A stretch of 54,089 nt of DNA from Alcanivorax sp. Lineage in GTDB: Bacteria > Pseudomonadota > Gammaproteobacteria > Pseudomonadales > Alcanivoracaceae. Under the pieces are notes generated by a model that saw only the letters and a list, made by a program, of their open reading frames with translations, did no database searches and was not told where the DNA came from. The DNA is taken from assembly GCA_022449455.1 (NCBI GenBank), contig JAKUPL010000028.1, positions 1-54,089 of the forward strand. The letters are read 5' to 3'. Shown piece after piece: positions 48,979 to 54,089 of this stretch; within the stretch, counting starts at the first letter, position 1; every line of letters starts with the position of its first letter. Position numbers and translations under genes: made by a program.

Positions 48979-50157
48979 TCAGGAGGAAATGGGTTGAAGA
49001 GTCCAGCCGCCGTCGGCGACCACCAGCTCGCGGTCGCAGCCGAGTTCGGCCGGATCGTTGTCGGCGCCGTCCAGGGCCAGCAGCACGCGCTCGCCCTGGG
49101 CGCGCAGTTGCGCGACCCGCTCACGGAAGTCCGGGTCATCGAGCCCGCCGCGGGCCAGAATGCCCGCGCCACGGGGCGCCGGCGTCAGCGACGCCAGCTT
49201 CTTGAGATCGGCGCTGAAACCGGTGGCCGGCCGCGCCCGGCCGAATACCTCGCCGATGTGATCGTAGCGGCCACCCTTGGCCAGCGGCTCGCTGTCGCCG
49301 GGCAGGTAAGCGGCGAACACACAGCCGGTATGGTAGTGGTAACCGCGCAGTTCGCCCAGGTCCAGATGCACCCGGGCGCCGCCCGCCTCCAGCACCGCCA
49401 CCAACCGTTCCAGTTCCGCCAGCGCCTCGGTGGCCGCCGGGAAATCCGCCAGCAGCTCGCGGGCCTGGGGGAACACGGCGCCGTCGCCGTCCAGAAACGG
49501 CAGCGCCGCCAGGGCGCGGGTGGCGTTGGCCGGCAGCGCGCGCTCGGCCAGGAAGCGGTCCAGTTCGGTGCGCGCCTTGCGCAGGTAAATGTCTTCCAGG
49601 GTGCTCTGGTCGGCGGCGCTCAGGTCGCAGGCGCCGAGCACGGCGCGGAAAATGCCCACGTGGCCCAGGTCCAGCACCACCCGGTCGCCGGCGCCGGCCA
49701 GTGCCAGGGTGTCGAGCAACAGCAGTACCACTTCCAGATCGCTGTCGGCGCCGGCGTGGCCGAACAGCTCGACGCCGAGCTGATAGGGCAGCCGGGTGCC
49801 GCCGGCCTGGGCTGGTTTGGCGCGCAGCGCCGTGGAGCAGTAGCACAGCCGGGTGGGGCCGTTGCGGCGCAGGCCGTGGGCGTCGATGCGCGCCACCTGC
49901 GGGGTCATGTCCGCGCGCACGCCCATCAGGCGGCCGCTGAGCTGGTCGGTGATCTTGAAGGTGTCCCGCTCCAGATCACGGCCGGCGCCGTTGAGCAGGG
50001 ATTCGAGAAATTCGATCAGCGGCGGAAATACCAGTTCGTAGCCCCAGGACCGATACAGGTCCAGGGCCCGCCGGCGCAGTTGTTCGATGGCCCGGGCGCG
50101 TTCGGGGAGCACTTCCTCGACACCGTCGGGCAGCAGCCACTGTTCTTCCTGATTCAT
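48979..50157 (-). CDS. hisZ: HisZ, regulatory subunit of ATP phosphoribosyltransferase
   Basis: A histidyl-tRNA synthetase-like protein of 392 residues that activates short-form HisG; it lacks aminoacylation ability. The start MNQEEQWLLPDGVEEVLPE at 50157 matches the family, and the longer frame to 50334 would cross a terminator. Class II synthetase motifs are degenerate: RADMTPQVARID, RLCYCSTALR, and GGRYDHIGEVFG near the C-terminal third. Its presence implies the short HisG is used. In many relatives hflX-hfq-hflKC lies upstream; here a two-component locus does. Confidence 0.95.
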   Translation of the reverse strand: MNQEEQWLLPDGVEEVLPERARAIEQLRRRALDLYRSWGYELVFPPLIEFLESLLNGAGRDLERDTFKITDQLSGRLMGVRADMTPQVARIDAHGLRRNGPTRLCYCSTALRAKPAQAGGTRLPYQLGVELFGHAGADSDLEVVLLLLDTLALAGAGDRVVLDLGHVGIFRAVLGACDLSAADQSTLEDIYLRKARTELDRFLAERALPANATRALAALPFLDGDGAVFPQARELLADFPAATEALAELERLVAVLEAGGARVHLDLGELRGYHYHTGCVFAAYLPGDSEPLAKGGRYDHIGEVFGRARPATGFSADLKKLASLTPAPRGAGILARGGLDDPDFRERVAQLRAQGERVLLALDGADNDPAELGCDRELVVADGGWTLQPISS

Positions 50158-50299
50158 CCGGGACCGTACCAACAGCAGGAGGCCGGCGAGGCTGGCGCCG
50201 CCGGCCCGATGAGTCTCGTGTGTCGCCGCGACCGTGGACACACCCTTCGAGGGCCACGGACGGTGACCGGAAAGGTGGCGGCCATGAACGGCGGGCCAC

Positions 50300-50326
50300 A
50301 AAAAAACCGGGTCCCTGGGGCCCGGT
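50300..50326 (-). terminator. Intrinsic terminator of the response-regulator genes
   Basis: On the minus strand ACCGGG-C-CCC-AGGG-A-CCCGGT followed by TTTTTTT. It separates the response regulator at 50373 from hisZ and is the strongest boundary in this part of the window. Confidence 0.9.
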
Positions 50327-50372
50327 TGCGGCATTCTAACACGTCCTCCCTGGCGCAGGTACCTTGTGCGGG

Positions 50373-51089
50373 TCAGTCCGACCCGGGCGGGCGTCGTTCG
50401 TCGCTCAGTGCCACGAAGCGCCAGGCCCCCTGGTGCTCTTCCAGCGGCAGGGTGGCGGCGGTGAACGCGGCGACCTTGCGGCGCAGCCGCCAGACCGTGC
50501 GGCCCAGCAGCCGGCGACCGGGCCCGCCACCGGCGCGATCCAATCCGGCCACCAGACTCTCACCACTCAGCCAACGGCCGTCGGCCGCCGCCAACGCCCG
50601 CAGCAGGGCCCGTTCGTGGCCGTTGAGGCCGATATCCGGTCCTCCCGGCGGGCGCAGCAGCCAGCCCTGCTCCACCAGCCACCAGCCGCCGACGCCGGGC
50701 AGCCGCCCTTCGTCGGCGCGCAGGCGCCGCGCCAGCCGGTTCAGGGTCGCCACCAACACCCGTGGCTCCACCGGTTTCACCAGATAGGCGTCGGCCCCTT
50801 CGCGCAGTCCCAGCAACTGGTGCTCGTGGCTGCCGTAGCCGGACAACAACACCACCGGAATGTTGGTATGCCGGCGCAGGCGGCGACTGACCGAGAAACC
50901 GTCTTCATCGGGCAGCCCGATATTGAGCACCACCAGATCGAAGTGCCGATGGGGGAACTGGCGCCACAGGGAGGCGGCGTCGGCGTAGCTGTCCACGCGG
51001 AAGCCGCTGCCGGAGAGATCCCGAACCAGCAGCGCGCGCATCGGGCCATAGTCCTCCACCACCGCCACGCGCGGGCGGCGATCAGGCAC
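50373..51089 (-). CDS. OmpR-type response regulator with Asn in place of the phospho-acceptor Asp
   Basis: A 238-residue regulator. The receiver domain (about 6-120) keeps the acidic pair (VVEDYG), the switch Ser (LLSGYGS) and the conserved Lys (LVKPVEP). The phosphorylation site reads VVLNIGLPDEDG, so Asn56 replaces the Asp found at position 56 of its paralogue at 51296-52033 (codon AAT). The C-terminal winged helix (about 145-225) ends with a hairpin typical of Trans_reg_C (WRLRRKVAAF). It cannot be phosphorylated in the normal way, and may be constitutive, form heterodimers with the paralogue, or be activated by other signals. It is 206 bp after the paralogue. Confidence 0.88.
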   Translation of the reverse strand: MPDRRPRVAVVEDYGPMRALLVRDLSGSGFRVDSYADAASLWRQFPHRHFDLVVLNIGLPDEDGFSVSRRLRRHTNIPVVLLSGYGSHEHQLLGLREGADAYLVKPVEPRVLVATLNRLARRLRADEGRLPGVGGWWLVEQGWLLRPPGGPDIGLNGHERALLRALAAADGRWLSGESLVAGLDRAGGGPGRRLLGRTVWRLRRKVAAFTAATLPLEEHQGAWRFVALSDERRPPGSD

Positions 51090-51227
51090 GAGGGCGGCCC
51101 CGGCAGGCGATACCGGCGAGGTCCCATCGCGACGCTCGACGCTTTCCCAAACACGGCATAAAGAACGGTCATCACCTGAGCGGCACCGGGATTGGCGTTG
51201 ATAATCAGCGGGACTCTAGGGAAAACT

Positions 51228-51241
51228 GTGAACTCGTTCAC
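51228..51241. promoter_or_regulatory. Palindromic operator candidate between the two response-regulator genes
   Basis: GTGAAC-TC-GTTCAC is a perfect 6-bp inverted repeat with a 2-bp spacer in the 206-bp gap upstream of the Asn56 regulator. It is 139 bp before that gene's ATG, so it could be a site for either regulator (autoregulation) in a promoter internal to the locus. OmpR-type sites are usually direct repeats, so another factor is possible. Confidence 0.35.
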
Positions 51242-51295
51242 CAATCTTGATATAGCTGCACACTCACCCTTCGCTCACCGGCGCCGCCACCGGAC

Positions 51296-52033
51296 TCAGT
51301 CCAGGGGGTGCGCCAGCGCCCGTTCCTCGCTCATCCCGTTGACCAGATAGCCGACCCCGCGCACCGCCTCCAGAGGCAGGGTCCATTCGCTGACCGCGCG
51401 AATCTTGCGGCGCAGACGGTAAATCACCATCTCCAGACGGTGCGGATCAAAGTCATGCACGTCCCGGGTCAAGGCGCCGATCAGACTTTCCCGATCGATG
51501 GGGCGGCCGCTGGCCTGGATCAGGCGGCGCAGCATATCCCGCTCATAGGCGGTGAGAATCACGTCCTGTTGATCCGGCGTGCGCAGCTTCCAGCCGTCCG
51601 CCACCAGCCGCCAACCCTCGCCGTCGTCCGCCCCACCGACCGGCGCCGGCGCGTGCCGGCCGCGCAGACGCCGGCCCAGGCTTTCCAGCGTCGCCACCAA
51701 TACCGGGTAATCCACCGGCTTGGTCAGGTAGGCGTCGGCGCCATGGCGCAACCCGCGCACCTGATCGGCGCTGGCGGAATAGCCCGTGAGCATGACGATG
51801 CCGACCTGGGAGGAGGTGCGCAGATGTTCCGCCACCGACAGACCATCCTCCCCCGGCAACCCCACGTCCAGCACGATCAGGTCGCAATGGGATACGGTGA
51901 GATGCCGCCACAGCGCGGTGGCATCGGCGCACCCCTTGACGTTGAAACCCTTGGCGGCGATTTCATTGATCACCAGTTCTCGTTGTTCCGCGTCGTCTTC
52001 CACGACAACCACGTTGAGCCGTCTGTCGCTCAT
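51296..52033 (-). CDS. OmpR-type response regulator
   Basis: A 245-residue regulator with an intact receiver: acidic pair VVEDDAE, phospho-acceptor Asp56 in IVLDVGLPGEDG, switch Thr (MLTGYSA) and Lys (LTKPVDY). The winged helix at about 145-235 has the recognition region FDPHRLEMVIYRLRRKIRAV. The ATG at 52033 overlaps the kinase stop (ATGA), so it is the kinase's cognate partner. Its effector half is similar to that of the downstream Asn56 paralogue, suggesting related DNA targets. Confidence 0.93.
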   Translation of the reverse strand: MSDRRLNVVVVEDDAEQRELVINEIAAKGFNVKGCADATALWRHLTVSHCDLIVLDVGLPGEDGLSVAEHLRTSSQVGIVMLTGYSASADQVRGLRHGADAYLTKPVDYPVLVATLESLGRRLRGRHAPAPVGGADDGEGWRLVADGWKLRTPDQQDVILTAYERDMLRRLIQASGRPIDRESLIGALTRDVHDFDPHRLEMVIYRLRRKIRAVSEWTLPLEAVRGVGYLVNGMSEERALAHPLD

Positions 52034-53784
52034 CCACCCCCTCCTTCGTCGCCGGCCTGTTCCGGCGAAGTGGTCAACATAAATACGTACTGCAGCAACA
52101 GCGCCGGAGAGAACGGTTTCGACAACCGCTCCACGTCCGGCGGCAGATCCCGGGCCAGCTGCGCGGCCTCGGGCAGATAATCGGAAATCAGCACCATGGC
52201 CAGATCGGGGTAACGGGGACGCAGGCGCCGGATCAGCGCCAGGCCATCCAGGCCGGGCAGACGATAATCGGTGACCAGCACATCCGGCACCTGGCCACGG
52301 GCGATCACCCGCCAGGCCTCGCGCCCGTCGCGGGCACTGAGCACCTGGCAGCCGCCCTGCTCCAGGGCCGCCAACAGCACCGAGCGCCATTCATCGTCAT
52401 CGTCCACCAGCAGCACCCGCGGTGACGAGCTTTCCACCGCCGGGGCCATCGCCGGCCCCGGCAGCCGCAGCCGGAACCGGCTGCCCCGGCCCGGCGTGCT
52501 GTCCACCAGAATCTCGCCGCCGGCCTCATGGATCACCCGACCCACCACCGCCAGCCCCAGACCGGTGCCGCTGCTCTGGCTCTTGGTGGTGAAAAACGGC
52601 TCGAAGATGCGCCGCCGCACCGCCTCCTCCATGCCTTCGCCGGTGTCGCTGAGCGTAATCTCCACCAGCGAACCGCCCCGCTCGTCCCGGGCCCGGTCCA
52701 CCGCCAGCCGGAAATGGCCGCCGTCCGGCATGGCGTCGCGGGCGTTGGTGGCCACGTTGAGCACCGCCAGTTCCAGCTGACCACGGTCGGCGCGCACCGG
52801 CAGGCTGTCGGCGGGCAACGCCAACTCGATGCGCACCCGGGGATCGAACAGCTGTCTCAGCATGCTTTCCAGTCCGTTCAGGGCCTCGCAGACATCGAAC
52901 ACTTCCGGATGCGCCACATCCTGGCGACTGAAGTTGAGCAGCTTGCGGCTGATCGCGGCGCCCCGGCGAGCGGCGGTCTCCACGCCAGCCAGCGCTTCAT
53001 GCAGGGGCTCCACGCCGTCACGCCGTTCGCGCCAGCGGGCATAGCCGAGAATCACCCCGAGAATATTGTTGAAGTCGTGGGCCACGCCCCCGGCCAGTTG
53101 GCCGATGGCCTTCACTTTCTGAACATGCACCAACTGTTCCATGGTGTGCTCCCGTTCTTCTTTTTCTGCTTTCAGCGAGCGCCGCGCCTGCTCCAAATCC
53201 CGATGCCGCTCTTCCACGTCCGCCAAATAGGCCTGCAGCCCGGCCACGGTGCTGTCGAACACCACCGCCACCACCAGAAAGCTGATCATCAGGCCGACGG
53301 CGATCTCGCCGACCAGGCCGGGCCGGGTGCCGTTGGCCAATTCACGGCCGACGCCCACCAGCACGCACAAGCCGATGAACACCAGCGTCGCCCACAGCGC
53401 CCGCCGGCCAAACAACAGGCCGGCCAGCGCCAGCGGGAACACGTGGGTGATCTGCGCCGGGCCCGGCCCGTTCACACCATTGAGGGCGTACACCACAAGA
53501 ATCACCGCCAGGCAACCGACCAGAAACAACGCCGCGCCAAGTCGGAATAGGCCCACCCGCAAGCAGATCAGGCTGATCACCGCCAGCGCCGCCACCCCGC
53601 CGTGCACCACCAGGTAGGTGTGCTCAATGGGCGCCAGGGCGCCGCCGCTCAACAGCCGCGTGATCCAGAACGCCGGCACCAGCACGCCGATCAGCAACAG
53701 CACCCGTTGCAAGGCCCGGGCCTTGCGGCGATCACCATCGCCCGCCGGCACCCGGGCCAGCCAGTCGCGTGCTTTGTTGTGCAT
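52030..53784 (-). CDS. Hybrid sensor histidine kinase
   Basis: A 584-residue membrane kinase. About six TM helices fill residues 25-180 with almost no periplasmic domain, so it may sense membrane state or an intramembrane cue. A coiled coil (about 185-225) leads to a HisKA domain with His236 in GGVAHDFNNIL, then an HATPase with N (LNVATNARDAMPDGG), G1 (SDTGEGM), F (FEPFFTTK) and G2 (GTGLGL) boxes. A C-terminal receiver (about 455-570) has Asp506 in VTDYRLPGLDG. The layout resembles FixL/NtrB-like hybrid kinases. It is the first gene of the three-gene locus. Confidence 0.93.
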   Translation of the reverse strand: MHNKARDWLARVPAGDGDRRKARALQRVLLLIGVLVPAFWITRLLSGGALAPIEHTYLVVHGGVAALAVISLICLRVGLFRLGAALFLVGCLAVILVVYALNGVNGPGPAQITHVFPLALAGLLFGRRALWATLVFIGLCVLVGVGRELANGTRPGLVGEIAVGLMISFLVVAVVFDSTVAGLQAYLADVEERHRDLEQARRSLKAEKEEREHTMEQLVHVQKVKAIGQLAGGVAHDFNNILGVILGYARWRERRDGVEPLHEALAGVETAARRGAAISRKLLNFSRQDVAHPEVFDVCEALNGLESMLRQLFDPRVRIELALPADSLPVRADRGQLELAVLNVATNARDAMPDGGHFRLAVDRARDERGGSLVEITLSDTGEGMEEAVRRRIFEPFFTTKSQSSGTGLGLAVVGRVIHEAGGEILVDSTPGRGSRFRLRLPGPAMAPAVESSSPRVLLVDDDDEWRSVLLAALEQGGCQVLSARDGREAWRVIARGQVPDVLVTDYRLPGLDGLALIRRLRPRYPDLAMVLISDYLPEAAQLARDLPPDVERLSKPFSPALLLQYVFMLTTSPEQAGDEGGGG

Positions 53785-53888
53785 TCCGCCTTTTCTCCCT
53801 GCGCCGGCGCGCCCGGGCTTTATTATGACATTAATTGACTATTGTTCCGCCTGAAGATCTTCCACCCTAATTCACCGGCCGCTTCTAC

Positions 53889-53950
53889 GGAATACGTATG
53901 AGCGTCCCATTAATACCATTGTTGGCGCCGACACGTATTCCAACAATGGT
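53889..53950. other. Two mutually exclusive stem-loops
   Basis: Stem A pairs GGAATACGT (53889-53897) with ACGTATTCC (53933-53941). Stem B pairs ACCATTGTTGG (53915-53925) with CCAACAATGGT (53940-53950). They share 53940-53941, and the right arm of A lies in the loop of B, so they would compete or form a pseudoknot. The sequence could be a transposon end, a protein-binding site or an RNA switch. Confidence 0.5.
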
Positions 53951-53989
53951 CTAAACACCGTCGGCCTCCTTCAGGGTGGCACCCTGGCA

Positions 53990-54089
53990 AAAAAAAGGTT
54001 CATCGCGCTTTGGCGGGAAATCGATGCGAGGGGTCTCTATCCGGGACGCGGATCTGTGTGGGTGCCTTCCGGGATCGCTCAAGCCGTCC
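53990..54089 (+). mobile_element. Possible ISL3-like transposase fragment at the window edge
   Basis: A frame running off the right edge reads KKRFIALWREIDARGLYPG then RGSVW, similar to the inserted LWREIRARGYPG-type segment of ISL3 transposases. It begins after a run of eight A and has no start codon or N-terminal zinc-finger region upstream, so it is a fragment. Together with the transposase end at 1-99 this suggests both window ends lie in IS sequence. Confidence 0.4.

Larger units (their letters stand above)
53785..54089. other. Right-end intergenic region
   Basis: About 305 bp upstream of the kinase. It contains an AT-rich promoter-like stretch (53820-53850), a REP tail fragment (CCGGCCGCTTCTACGG, about 53875-53890), two overlapping stem-loops (listed separately) and the beginning of transposase-like sequence. 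No complete gene. Confidence 0.5.

Noticed and set aside
53965-53990. AGGGTGGCACC resembling a T-box antiterminator core
   Set aside because: T-boxes are not expected in gammaproteobacteria, the GCG part is absent, and no specifier stem or terminator follows.

Overview
This 54 kb window is GC-rich and comes from a gammaproteobacterium. The evidence is the gene order rnr-rlmB-rpsF-priB-rpsR-rplI-dnaB-alr-radA, hisZ-purA, the paaABCDE/paaZ genes, sigma-28 type chemoreceptor promoters, a Fur box and Pseudomonas-type REP sequences. An Alcanivorax-like marine hydrocarbonoclastic lineage would fit, but that is an inference from gene content only. Both ends run into what look like ISL3-family transposase fragments, so the window probably lies between insertion-sequence copies.

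Layout. 0-6.4 kb (minus): aerobic phenylacetate catabolism (paaABCDE, a REP pair, then paaZ), driven by a promoter overlapped by a palindromic operator. 6.7-16.5 kb: a seven-TM diguanylate cyclase, the nrdR-ribD pair, glyA, two tandem chemoreceptors and ettA. 16.6-20.6 kb: an ECF sigma factor with an apparent zinc anti-sigma tail, fdhD and a YdeP-like molybdopterin oxidoreductase. 20.6-25 kb: a decay zone with a hypothetical membrane protein, an EAL remnant, an arsenite methyltransferase remnant broken beside a 98-bp palindromic element, a chimeric VTT/FAD-disulfide reductase, and an internally deleted chemoreceptor that still has a sigma-28 promoter. 25-29.7 kb: a DUF547 protein and a Fur-controlled TonB receptor/PepSY iron-uptake unit.

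29.7-42 kb (minus): a ktrA-ktrB-ktrB potassium operon, radA, alr, dnaB, the ribosomal operon rpsF-priB-rpsR-rplI, rlmB and rnr, followed by a divergent tRNA-Leu(CAG). 42.1-47.6 kb is an accessory segment between rnr/tRNA-Leu and purA. It holds two tandem alkaline phosphatases (one lipoprotein, one periplasmic), a His-rich exported protein and an AT-rich islet of two unknown exported proteins. 47.7-50.2 kb: purA and hisZ. 50.3-53.8 kb: a three-gene two-component locus with a hybrid histidine kinase, an OmpR-type regulator and a paralogous regulator whose phospho-acceptor Asp is Asn.

The observations I rate highest are the Asn-substituted response regulator, the sigma/anti-sigma fusion, the deleted chemoreceptor with an intact flagellar promoter, the phosphatase/His-rich/AT-rich accessory segment, the non-ATG priB start, and a dispersed ATACAGGAT repeat family in three intergenic gaps.
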